Shown: piece after piece, positions 48,193 to 57,200 of the stretch | How positions within the stretch are numbered: the stretch's first letter is position 1 | How the letters are laid out: each line of letters starts with the position of its first letter | Assembly: GCF_004000865.1 (NCBI RefSeq) | Contig: NZ_BIMB01000010.1 | Coordinates: 118,568 to 182,567, forward strand | Origin: Paenibacillus elgii NBRC 100335 | Lineage (GTDB): Bacteria > Bacillota > Bacilli > Paenibacillales > NBRC-103111 | Length of the DNA stretch: 64,000 nt | Reading direction: 5' to 3' | Position numbers and translations under genes: made by a program | Notes under the pieces: model-generated | What the model was told of the DNA's origin: nothing | Databases searched by the model: none | The model's input: only the letters and a program-made list of their open reading frames with translations

Positions 48193-49029
48193 TTAAAGGG
48201 CTTCGCCGGATGGTTCCGGAGGTAGCCGTTTCATCAACTGCTTGCGGGCCCGGGCGGCGGCTCTGCGCACCGCCGCCGACTCATCCTGCTCCAGCTTGGC
48301 GAAGCCGGGCGCGAGCAAGTCCCAATGCTCAGCCGCTGCGGCTGAGGCATACATATTCGCCGCGTGGATACGGACCGCCTCGTTGGCGCTTGCGATCCAT
48401 ACGTCAAGCCGTTCAGCCGTTTCCTGCGGATACGAAGCCAGCAGCCCCTCACCAAGCGTGAGCGGGCTTTTTGCTTTTCCGGCGGGGAAGGGGGCGCCCG
48501 ACATCAACTGCTCGGTTAAATCCAGCAGCGGCCCGCTCCATGCCGGGTTGCGGGTTTTGGCCGCGATCCGGACGGCGTGGGCGACGGCTGTGATCTCGTG
48601 CGGCAGAGGCGAGCTGGACCAAGCGGCCAGCTGGGGATAAAACGCGTGAAACTGTTTGACCAGCAGCGTTCCACAGGCTTCCCCCGTCCAGCGCCGGACG
48701 GTGGCGTGCGGGCTGTCCGCCAAGAAGCGCAGCTGTTCGGCTGTCTCGTCGGGAGCGGCTGGGTAATGGCCAGACAATAGAAAGACAGCAAGCTCCTGCG
48801 CCGTTTCGTCCTCGGATTGTGCAAGTCCGGAAGCCAAGCGGACGAGCCGCTTCGGGTCGGGCAGCGCGGCTTCGATCACTTGCAGCGCTTGGTGCTTGAC
48901 GGCGCGTGCCTGTTTATCGGGCAGCGTGCCGAGGACCGGGCCCAGGGCAGCCGTTAAGGCGGAAGCCGAGCCGCGGGATGCGGCGTCCGCCGCATCGCGC
49001 TTCCAGTCTTGTTCGGCAAGCGGCATCAT
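48193..49029 (-). CDS. HEAT-repeat protein, AlkD-like
   Basis: A 278-residue, alpha-helical, repeat-rich protein made of helix pairs (for example LVRLASGLAQSEDETAQELAVFLLSG, then FLADSPHATVRRWTGEACGTLLVK and RLDVWIASANEAVRIHAANMYASAAA). This is a HEAT/ARM solenoid of the group that includes DNA alkylation repeat proteins. Catalytic glycosylase residues cannot be verified, so it may only bind DNA or protein. The ATG at 49029 follows GGAGGAATTTGAT. A LexA-like box lies 54-67 bases upstream, which fits a DNA-damage role. Confidence 0.7.
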   Translation of the reverse strand: MMPLAEQDWKRDAADAASRGSASALTAALGPVLGTLPDKQARAVKHQALQVIEAALPDPKRLVRLASGLAQSEDETAQELAVFLLSGHYPAAPDETAEQLRFLADSPHATVRRWTGEACGTLLVKQFHAFYPQLAAWSSSPLPHEITAVAHAVRIAAKTRNPAWSGPLLDLTEQLMSGAPFPAGKAKSPLTLGEGLLASYPQETAERLDVWIASANEAVRIHAANMYASAAAAEHWDLLAPGFAKLEQDESAAVRRAAARARKQLMKRLPPEPSGEAL

Positions 49030-49082
49030 ATCAAATTCCTCCGTTTCAAACATTACGTTGTTATATCTTCCCACAATATTAC

Positions 49083-49096
49083 CAAACATACGTTCT
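49083..49096. promoter_or_regulatory. LexA (DinR)-like box
   Basis: On the minus strand AGAACGTATGTTTG fits the Bacillus LexA consensus CGAACRNRYGTTYC at 12 of 14 positions, including all inner bases. It lies upstream of the HEAT-repeat gene, 54-67 bases before its start. Confidence 0.55.
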
Positions 49097-49180
49097 AGGG
49101 GCAAGGCATTTGTTATGGCGCAATACGGAGCTGTTCCGAAATCCGACACTCTCCCCGCGGAGGAGGAGAGCAATTCGCAG

Positions 49181-49209
49181 TTTACAGACAGGCGGGATAG
49201 AGGTATATT
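49181..49209 (+). promoter_or_regulatory. promoter of the gluconate cluster (gnd)
   Basis: TTTACA (49181-49186) and TATATT (49204-49209) are separated by 17 bases. The predicted start is followed by a GntR-type operator, so repression by a roadblock or by binding at the start is expected. Confidence 0.65.
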
Positions 49210-49225
49210 ATTTTTGAGTACATGA

Positions 49226-49243
49226 ATACTTGTATACAAGTAC
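49226..49243. promoter_or_regulatory. GntR operator O1
   Basis: ATACTTGTATACAAGTAC is a near-perfect palindrome and differs from the Bacillus subtilis GntR operator ATACTTGTATACAAGTAT only in the last base. It lies just downstream of the gnd promoter. Confidence 0.85.
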
Positions 49244-49267
49244 ACAATAATTGTTGAGGTGATAATG

Positions 49268-50167
49268 ATGAAGCTGGGGATGATCGGACTTGGGAAAATG
49301 GGGTTCAACCTCGTGCAAAATTTACTACAGCATCAGCATGAAGTGGTGGTGTACGACGTCAATCCCGAACCGGGAAAGAAATTGCAAGAACGCGGCGCAC
49401 AGCTTTCCGCTTCCGTCAACGAGCTGGTAGAGAAGCTGGAAGCTCCCCGCATCGTCTGGATTATGGTTCCGGCCGGTCCGATTGTGGATCAGGTGATCGA
49501 CACGGTTAGTCCGCTGCTGGAGCAAGGAGATATCGTGATTGACGGCGGGAACTCCCACTACAAGCAATCGGTGGCCCGGGCCGATAAGCTGAAGGAGCGG
49601 GGCATCCATTTTTTCGACGTGGGAACATCGGGAGGCACGGAGGGCGCAGCCCATGGCGGCTGCTTCATGATCGGCGGAGAGCAAGACGCGTTTGGAACCA
49701 TTGAACCTCTGTTTCAAGGCATTGCGGTCGACAAAGGCTATTTGTATGCCGGTGGCCACGGCAGCGGGCATTTTCTCAAAATGGTCCATAACGGCATCGA
49801 GTACGGCATGATGCAATCGATTGCAGAAGGCTTCGAGATTTTATCGAAAAGCCAATTCGATTTCAATTACGAAGAAGTTGCGCGGGTGTGGGCGAACGGT
49901 TCGGTAATTAGGGGATGGCTGATGGAACTGACCCAAAACGCGTTTTCCAAAGATCCCAAGCTGGACGGGATTCGGGGAATTATGAAAAGCTCCGGAGAAG
50001 GAAAATGGACGGTTCAGACGGCGCTCGATATGGAAATTAGCACGCCTGTCATCGCGTTGTCCCTGCTGATGCGGTACCGGTCCATGGAAGATGATACGTT
50101 CCACGGCAAGGTGGTAGCCGCTCTGCGCAATGAATTCGGCGGTCATGAAGTCGTAAGAAATTCGTAA
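49268..50167 (+). CDS. gndA: 6-phosphogluconate dehydrogenase, NAD-type short form (YqeC-like)
   Basis: Decarboxylating dehydrogenase converting 6-phosphogluconate to ribulose 5-phosphate. The 299-residue protein is the short YqeC/GndA-type form. It begins MKLGMIGLGKMG with the Rossmann GLGKMG, has DGGNSHY and FFDVGTSGGTEGAAHGGC, and carries the catalytic HNGIEYGMMQ near residue 177. The second of tandem ATGs is chosen with GAGGTGAT before it. Its operator and neighbours (gntR, gntP, gntK) show that it works in gluconate use. Symbol follows the Bacillus NAD-type enzyme. Confidence 0.9.
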   Translation: MKLGMIGLGKMGFNLVQNLLQHQHEVVVYDVNPEPGKKLQERGAQLSASVNELVEKLEAPRIVWIMVPAGPIVDQVIDTVSPLLEQGDIVIDGGNSHYKQSVARADKLKERGIHFFDVGTSGGTEGAAHGGCFMIGGEQDAFGTIEPLFQGIAVDKGYLYAGGHGSGHFLKMVHNGIEYGMMQSIAEGFEILSKSQFDFNYEEVARVWANGSVIRGWLMELTQNAFSKDPKLDGIRGIMKSSGEGKWTVQTALDMEISTPVIALSLLMRYRSMEDDTFHGKVVAALRNEFGGHEVVRNS

Positions 50168-50218
50168 GACCGATTTTCCCGATGGATTCGTTTCATAACT
50201 ATGTGATAAAATCTAGAA

Positions 50219-50236
50219 ATACTTGTCTACGATATC
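50219..50236. promoter_or_regulatory. possible GntR half-operator O2
   Basis: ATACTTGT followed by TAC repeats the left half and centre of the GntR palindrome (12 of 18 positions against the Bacillus operator). It lies 44-61 bases before gntR and could support autoregulation. Confidence 0.35.
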
Positions 50237-50279
50237 TTATCGCAGTTAGCGAAAAACGGTCTGTATGGGAGAGTTGTTC

Positions 50280-50951
50280 ATGCGTTATCCTGCTGCATGG
50301 TTGCAAGGGTTGTCTTTGGGAGAAAGTATGGCTTGCGAATTAAGATTGCAAATTATCGCCGGGGACATAAAGCCGGGCGAAGTCATATCGGAAAATAAGG
50401 TGGCCGCGGAATTCGGAACAAGCCGGTCGCCGGTCAGGGAAGCGTTGAAAACGTTGTCAAACGAAGGTCTCATTCGTCTGGAAAGAATGGGCGCCGTCGT
50501 AAACGGTCTGAGCTCGCAGGATGTCGAAGAGCTGTATGACGTCCGGTATTTGATCGAGAGCTTTGCGCAGCAGCGCTTGGCGGAAGGAAATCAAGAGTCG
50601 CTGCTCTCCAATCTGAAACGGAACATCGACAAGATGGAATTGGCGATGAAGCATCGCGATATCGAGGAATTTTCGTACCTGGACTTTTCCTTTCACGAAT
50701 CCATCATCGTGGAGGCCAAGCATGCAAGGATCTTGCATTTGTGGAAAAGCATCCGCCAAATCGTGCTGACCGTCATGTATCTTACGACGGCGGAGGTATT
50801 CTCCAAGGGCGAGAACAAACTCAGATCCGTCGTCGATAAGCACCGGTCGATTGTGGCCGGGCTCGAATCGAAGGACGTCACTGTCATTCAATCCGTCGTT
50901 CAGCAATATTTTGCGGACTCGCATAAAACGCTTCATAGCAGGTTTCCTTAA
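50280..50951 (+). CDS. gntR: GntR family regulator of the gluconate cluster (FCD domain)
   Basis: A 223-residue GntR/FadR-type regulator. The winged helix-turn-helix covers about residues 10-73 (VISENKVAAEFGTSRSPVREALKTLSNEGLI) and the C-terminal FCD domain has YLDFSFHESIIVEAKH near residue 133. In Bacillus GntR represses the gluconate operon and is released by gluconate; the operators here support the same job. The ATG at 50280 follows GGGAGAG. It lies between gnd and gntP, giving the order gnd-gntR-gntP-gntK. Confidence 0.9.
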   Translation: MRYPAAWLQGLSLGESMACELRLQIIAGDIKPGEVISENKVAAEFGTSRSPVREALKTLSNEGLIRLERMGAVVNGLSSQDVEELYDVRYLIESFAQQRLAEGNQESLLSNLKRNIDKMELAMKHRDIEEFSYLDFSFHESIIVEAKHARILHLWKSIRQIVLTVMYLTTAEVFSKGENKLRSVVDKHRSIVAGLESKDVTVIQSVVQQYFADSHKTLHSRFP

Positions 50952-50982
50952 AAGGGCGCTGCTATGCGGCTTTTCATTACTC

Positions 50983-51000
50983 ATACTTGTCGACAAGTAT
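50983..51000. promoter_or_regulatory. GntR operator O3 before gntP
   Basis: ATACTTGTCGACAAGTAT is a perfect 18-bp palindrome with the same arms as the Bacillus GntR operator. It lies in the 135-base gap before gntP, so gntPK probably has its own controlled promoter; clear -35/-10 boxes could not be fixed. Confidence 0.8.
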
Positions 51001-51086
51001 ACATGTATAAATTCATTGCCATGCTATACATTGGGCATACTCTGGATACCGAACCATGCTCGCATGAATAAGAAGGAGAGCTGCTT

Positions 51087-52448
51087 ATGAATCGAATTTT
51101 TGGTCTTGATCACAACTTGACCTTGATTATCTGGGCGTTACTTGCCATTGTTTTTCTTGTCGTTCTGATCGCCAGATTCAAATGGAATCCTTTTGTGACG
51201 CTTTTGATTTCTTCGTTGCTATTGGGCTTTTTGGCCGGCATGAAGCCTGAAGACATCATTAAAGCGGTTACAGGTGGGCTTGGCGGCACGCTCGGAACGA
51301 TTGCGATCGTCATCGGGCTCGGAACGATGCTCGGCAAAATGATGGCGGAGTCTGGAGGCGCCGAGCGGATCGCAACCACGCTGATCGACCGGTTCGGTGA
51401 AAAACGCGTTCACTGGGCGATGATGGTCGTCGGGTTTATTGTAGGGATTCCCGTGTTTTTCGAGGTTGGGGTCATCCTCTTGATTCCTATCGTATTTATC
51501 GTGGCGCGCAAGACGAAAATGTCGTTATTGCAAATCGGCATTCCGCTGCTTGCCGGGCTTTCTACCGTGCATGGGCTTGTTCCGCCTCATCCGGCGCCGA
51601 TGATTGCTATTGCGGCTTATAATGCCGATCTGGGGAAGACGATTCTGTATTCCATTCTGGTCGGGCTGCCGACGGCCATTATTGCCGGCCCTCTGTTTGG
51701 CAAATTTATCGGCAAACGCTTGTCGGTAGAGCCGCCGGCCGACTTGGCTGAGCAGTTCGCGGCGAAAAATAACCGCGGCCTTCCCGGGTTCGGAATCACG
51801 CTGTTCACGATTTTATTGCCCGTCCTTCTCATGCTGATCGGATCGATCGCCACCATCCTCGATCCGAAAGCGACGAGCGGCCTCACCCGGTTTAGCACAT
51901 TTATCGGCCATGAAATTATCGCCCTGCTCATCGCGGTCGTCTTCTCCTTCTTTTCGCTCGGCTTTGCGAGGGGCTTTAAGAAAGAGGACATTTCCCGTTT
52001 TGCCAGCGAATGCCTGGCCCCGACCGCAACGATTATTTTGATCATCGGGGCCGGCGGAGCCTTTAAGCAGATATTGATTAACAGCGGGGTAGGCGGAGCT
52101 ATTGCCGCGATGGCCACTCAGGCGCATGTGAACATTATCTTTTTTGCATGGTTTGTCGCCGCTCTCATCCGTGTCGCGACAGGATCGGCCACGGTTGCCA
52201 TGACGACGGCCGCGGGCATCGTCGCTCCTGTCCTTGCGCTGAATCCGGGCGTAAATGTGGAGCTTGTCGTTCTGGCTACGGGCGCAGGATCGCTGATATT
52301 GTCCCACGTGAATGACGCGGGCTTTTGGATGGTGAAGGAATTTTTTAACATGAGCGTAGCGCAAACATTAAAATCATGGACGGCGATGGAGACGATTTTA
52401 TCCGTGGTGGGACTGCTTTTCATTCTTCTCCTTAGCGCCATGGTTTAA
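51087..52448 (+). CDS. gntP: gluconate permease (GntP family)
   Basis: A 453-residue transporter with about 12-14 hydrophobic helices of the GntP family, importing gluconate with protons. Landmarks are GFLAGMKPEDIIKAVTGGLGGTLGTIAIVIGLGTMLGKMMAESGGAERIA, the VPPHPAPMIAIAAYNADLGK loop and ATGAGSLILSHVNDAGFWMVKEFF. The ATG at 51087 follows AAGGAGAG. It is followed after 17 bases by the kinase. Confidence 0.93.
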   Translation: MNRIFGLDHNLTLIIWALLAIVFLVVLIARFKWNPFVTLLISSLLLGFLAGMKPEDIIKAVTGGLGGTLGTIAIVIGLGTMLGKMMAESGGAERIATTLIDRFGEKRVHWAMMVVGFIVGIPVFFEVGVILLIPIVFIVARKTKMSLLQIGIPLLAGLSTVHGLVPPHPAPMIAIAAYNADLGKTILYSILVGLPTAIIAGPLFGKFIGKRLSVEPPADLAEQFAAKNNRGLPGFGITLFTILLPVLLMLIGSIATILDPKATSGLTRFSTFIGHEIIALLIAVVFSFFSLGFARGFKKEDISRFASECLAPTATIILIIGAGGAFKQILINSGVGGAIAAMATQAHVNIIFFAWFVAALIRVATGSATVAMTTAAGIVAPVLALNPGVNVELVVLATGAGSLILSHVNDAGFWMVKEFFNMSVAQTLKSWTAMETILSVVGLLFILLLSAMV

Positions 52449-52465
52449 GAAAGAGGGTTATTTCA

Positions 52466-54013
52466 TTGAGCCAGCCAGCCTATATGATTGGCGTTGATAT
52501 CGGAACGACCAGCACGAAAGCCGTCTTATTCGAGGAAAACGGGAAAGTCGTAACCAAGGCGGACGAGGAATACCCTTTGTATATGCCTACTTCGTCTATA
52601 GCCGAGCAGGACCCGGACCGCATATTCCGCGCGGTGATCCAAACGTTGAAGCGCGTAATGGCGCAAAGCGCCGCGAGGCCGGAGCAAGTCCTGTTTGTCT
52701 CCTTCAGCTCGGCCATGCACAGCGTCATCGTGGTTGATGCCGAAGGCAAGCCGCTAACGCGCTGCATCACCTGGGGGGATAACCGGAGCGCCGCCTGGGC
52801 GGAACGCTTGAAGCGGGACATGAACGGGCATGAGATCTATTTGCGAACGGGGACGCCCATCCATCCGATGTCGCCGCTTTCCAAGCTACTGTGGCTTCGC
52901 CACGATCATCAGGTGCTGTTTCAAAACGCCGGCAAATTCATCTCGATCAAGGAATATGTATTTGCCAAGCTGTTCGGCGAATACGTGGTCGACTATTCCA
53001 TCGCCTCGGCGACCGGTCTGATGAATTTGCAGAAGCTGGACTGGGACGAGGAAGCGCTGGACGTTGCCGGAGTATCGAGAGATCAACTGTCCAGACTTGT
53101 CCCGACGACGTACGCGCTGAAAGGAATGAAGGCCGTTTTTGCGGAAGAGACGGGCCTTGCCGGGTCGACCCCGTTTATTGTCGGCGCGAGCGACGGCGTG
53201 CTTTCCAACCTTGGCATGAATGCGATCGAGCCCGGGATTGTGGCGGCGACCATCGGCACCAGCGGCGCTATCCGTACCGTGATCGACCAGCCTTCAACCG
53301 ATCCGAAGGGGAGAATCTTCTGCTATGCCTTGACGGAAAAGCATTGGGTCATTGGCGGAGCTGTCAATAATGGCGGCATGCTGTTCCGGTGGGCAAGGGA
53401 CGAGTTCGCCGCATCGGAGGTTGAAACGGCCAAACGTCTTGGAATCGACGCCTACGACCTGTTGACGAAAATTGTGGAGAAGGTCAGTCCGGGCTCCGAC
53501 GGCTTGATCTTCCATCCTTATATGACCGGGGAACGCGCTCCTTTATGGAATGCGAATGCAAGAGGCTCCTTTTTCGGTTTGACGATGCACCATCGCAAGG
53601 AGCATATGATCCGCGCCGTGCTGGAAGGAGTTATTTTTAATCTGTATACCGTCCTGCTGGCGATGGGGGAGCGGATGGGGCGGCCTAAAAAAATTCATGC
53701 TACCGGCGGCTTTGCCCGCTCCTCTCTCTGGCGCCAGATCATGGCGGATATTTTCGACCAGGAAGTGGTCGTCCCCCAAAGCTTCGAAAGCTCTTGTCTC
53801 GGAGCCGTCGTGCTTGGCTTATACGCAACGGGGAGAGCGGATTCGCTGCATATCGTTTCCCGGATGGTCGGCGATACGCATGTGCATAAGCCGATACGGG
53901 AGCATGCCGAAATCTACCATGAGCTTCTGCCCATCTACATTAAAATCGCGAGAAACATGGAGGAGGAATACGAGGCGATCGCCCGTTTTCAACAAAAGCG
54001 GGAACGTTTCTAG
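52466..54013 (+). CDS. gntK: gluconokinase (FGGY family)
   Basis: FGGY-family sugar kinase of 515 residues that phosphorylates gluconate to 6-phosphogluconate, the substrate of the dehydrogenase at the start of this cluster. The ATPase lobe begins MIGVDIGTTSTKAVLF; GASDGVLSNLG and ATIGTSGAIR follow, and TGGFARSSLWRQIMADIF carries the second phosphate-binding signature. The start is TTG at 52466 after AAGAGGG; an ATG at 52484 is possible. It resembles the Bacillus type, not the short E. coli gluconokinase. Confidence 0.93.
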   Translation: MSQPAYMIGVDIGTTSTKAVLFEENGKVVTKADEEYPLYMPTSSIAEQDPDRIFRAVIQTLKRVMAQSAARPEQVLFVSFSSAMHSVIVVDAEGKPLTRCITWGDNRSAAWAERLKRDMNGHEIYLRTGTPIHPMSPLSKLLWLRHDHQVLFQNAGKFISIKEYVFAKLFGEYVVDYSIASATGLMNLQKLDWDEEALDVAGVSRDQLSRLVPTTYALKGMKAVFAEETGLAGSTPFIVGASDGVLSNLGMNAIEPGIVAATIGTSGAIRTVIDQPSTDPKGRIFCYALTEKHWVIGGAVNNGGMLFRWARDEFAASEVETAKRLGIDAYDLLTKIVEKVSPGSDGLIFHPYMTGERAPLWNANARGSFFGLTMHHRKEHMIRAVLEGVIFNLYTVLLAMGERMGRPKKIHATGGFARSSLWRQIMADIFDQEVVVPQSFESSCLGAVVLGLYATGRADSLHIVSRMVGDTHVHKPIREHAEIYHELLPIYIKIARNMEEEYEAIARFQQKRERF

Positions 54014-54038
54014 AAAGCTTCAAGCTTCGATCACATGG

Positions 54039-54092
54039 AAAAATCCGGGAAAAGCGTGCTGTCCTGCAGCGCAGTTCTTTTCCCGGTTTTTT
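54039..54092 (+). terminator. terminator after the gluconate cluster
   Basis: CCGGGAAAA (54045-54053) pairs with TTTTCCCGG (54078-54086) and is followed by TTTTTTCC. The loop has 24 bases with inner GCTG/CAGC pairing. Confidence 0.8.
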
Positions 54093-54197
54093 CCTATTCT
54101 GTCGAGCCGATGCCTTCGTCAAAGGATAAGCCCGGGCGGAACGGGTGTTCCGGTGTATTCGATTGTGCTATACTATACCAAAACCTGTCTTTTCCGC

Positions 54198-54220
54198 AAT
54201 GTCCGACATTTTGGTAGAAT
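54198..54220 (+). promoter_or_regulatory. possible addAB promoter with palindrome
   Basis: A TAGAAT -10-like box at 54215-54220 is preceded by a perfect AATGTC-C-GACATT palindrome at 54198-54210. The -35 box (TTCCGC, 17 bases upstream) is weak. The palindrome may be an operator. Confidence 0.35.
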
Positions 54221-54262
54221 AGTAGAGTTACGTGAATTGAAGCGAAATTTGGAGGAGCGACT

Positions 54263-57200
54263 ATGGCTTTTCAATTTGTGCTCGGCCGTGCGGGCAGCGG
54301 CAAAACGACGTTTTGCCTGAACGCGATCAAACAAAAGCTGCTGGAGCAGCCGGACGGTGCGCCGCTGATCTGGCTCGTGCCGGAGCAGGCCAGCTTTCAG
54401 ACGGAATATGCGCTGGTGTCCTCCCCTGAGCTCGGAGGCACGCTGCGCGCTCAAGTGCTCAGCTTCCGGCGGCTTGCTTGGCGCGTCATGCAGGAGGTGG
54501 GCGGCACCTCGCGCCTGCCGATCGATGAAACAGGCAAAAAACTGCTGCTTCACCGCATTTTACATAAACAAAAAGAACGTCTGCGCCGTTTTCAAGCGTC
54601 AGCGGGACAAACGGGCTTTCTGGATAAATTGAACGAGTTGTTTTCCGAGCTGAAACGGTACTGTATCAGCCCCGATCAGCTTGAGCAGTTTTATTCGTCG
54701 CGCTTTGCTACTGAAGGCAATGCTTCCGGCACGTTTCCGGACAAGCTGCACGATTTGCAGCTTTTGTACGGCGAATTCGAGACGGAATTGTCCAAGTTGT
54801 ACCTGGACGGGGAAGATTATTTGACGCTGCTGGCCCGTCAGGTCGGCGAATCGGCGTATTTGCAGGGCGCAGGAATATGGGTCGACGGATTTCACGGGTT
54901 CACGCCTCAGGAGCTTGCCGTCCTGGAGCAGCTTGCCCTGCACGCCGGCCGGGTCACGATGACGCTTTGCTTGAACCGTCCGTACGCGGGCGGGGAGCAG
55001 CCGCACGAGCTGGATTTGTTCCATCCGACCGCCCGGACGATGAAGACGCTCCGGGAGCGCTTGGATGCCTTGGAGGTGGAAACCGAAGCCTCGATCGTTC
55101 TGCCGTCGTCGCCTCCGGCAAGGTTCCGGGAGGCGCCGTCGATCGGCTTTTTGGAGGCGCAATGGGAGGAGCGGGTGAAAAAGCCGTTCCGACCCGAGCC
55201 GGGGGACAACCGGCCGCCGGCCGTGCGCATATCGGCGGCGGCCAGCCGAAGGGCGGAGGTGGAGGCGCTGGCCCGGGACGTCGTCAAGCTCGTCCGCGAC
55301 GGAGGGCTTAGATGGCGCGACATCGCCGTGTCGGTCCGCAACATGGAATCGTATGGCGAGCTGATCTCGGGCACGTTTGCTGACTACGGCATCCCGCACT
55401 TTTTGGATCATAAGCGGCCGGTTGTGCATCACCCGCTCGTCGAATTGATTCGCTCTGCGCTCGAAACGGTCAACCATTATTGGAAATACGAAGCGGTTTT
55501 CCGCGCGGTCAAAACCGGATTTTTCCTGCCGTTCGGGGAGGAAAGAGAGCGGGAGGACGGTTTGATCATCGACCGGCATGCGATGGACCAGCTCGAAAAC
55601 TATGTGCTGGCGTTCGGCATTCAAGGATACAAATGGATGAATGACTGGACGTATTCGTACCGGACCACGCTCGAACAGGATGAGACGCAGGCGAGCGAGG
55701 CGGACGAGGCGTTTTTGCGCAAGCTCAACGCCTGCCGCAGGCTGGTGGCGGAACCGCTCGGGGCGCTGCAGGAGCGCATGCGCAAGAAAGCGACGGTGCT
55801 TCAGCGGGTGGAGGCGCTGTACGGCCTGCTGGAGCAGCTGCGGGTGCCGGAGCGGCTGGAGGCTTGGAGCCAGGCGTCCCTCGCGCACGGACAAGCGGAG
55901 AAAGCACGGGAGCACGCCCAAGTGTGGGAGTGCGTCGTCGATATGTTCGATCAGCTCGCCGAGCTGATGGGAGACGAGACGATGACTTCGGAGACGTTCG
56001 CGGAGCTGGTGGACACGGGGTTTGAAAGCATCAAGCTCGGCCATGTTCCGCCCACCCTCGATCAGGTGCTGGTCGGCAGCATGGACCGGACCCGTTCCGG
56101 CCAAATCAAGCACATGTTCGTGCTTGGCGTAAGCGAAGGGGTCATGCCCGCCAAAATGCCCGAAAGCGGCGTATTGTCAGAAGCGGAGCGCGAGCAGTTG
56201 GCCGGAAGCGGGCTGCAGACCGCCGAAGGGAGCCGGAGGCGACTGCTAGATGAGTCGTTCTTGATCTACTGCGCGTTTTGCGCGCCTTCGCACGGATTAT
56301 GGCTCAGTTATCCGCTGGCTGACGAGGAAGGAAGGTCGCTTCTGCCCTCGGACGTGATCCGGCAGGTGAAGCGGATGTTTCCGTCGCTGCAGGAGCGGCT
56401 GTTGTTGAACGATCCGACGCCGGACAGCCACGCCGGCGAACAAATGGAATATGTCGCCCGCCCAGACAAAGCCTTGTCCTTACTGATGGTGCAGCTGAAG
56501 CATTGGATGAACGGGGCTCCGATGAACGCCGTCTGGTGGTCGGTATACAATTGGTTCGCCCGCCAGCCAGAACACGCCCTGAAGCTGTCGCGGATGGTGC
56601 AGGCGCTGCTCTATTCGAACCGGGCAAAGGAATTGAGCGCCGAGACGAGCCGCGAGCTGTACGGAGAAAGCATCCAGACGAGCGTATCCCGGATGGAACG
56701 CTTCGTCGCATGTCCGTTTTCCCAGTTCGTTTCGCACGGACTGCGGCTGAAGGAACGCCGTATTTTTCGCTTGGAAGCGCCCGATATCGGGCAGCTGTTT
56801 CACGCCGCATTGACCAAGTTTGCGGAGCAGGCGGAGCGCGAAGGGTTCGACTGGGGCGGCTTGTCGGCCGCGGAATGCGAGCAGCGGGCGGCGCTTGTCG
56901 TCGACGCGCTTGCGCCGAAGCTGCAGGGGGAAATTTTGCTCAGCTCCAAACGGTATTCCTATATTGCGCGCAAGCTCAAGCAGGTGATCGGACGGGCGGC
57001 GCTGATGCTGGGCGAGCATGCCCGGCGGGGGCAGTTCCGGCCGATCGGGCTTGAGGTCGGCTTCGGGAGCGGACAGCCTATCCCGCCGCTGCTTTACGAT
57101 CTGGACAACGGCGTGCATATGGAGCTTCGGGGAAGGATCGACCGGATCGACCGGGCGGATACCGAGCGGGGAACGCTGCTACGGGTGATCGACTACAAGT

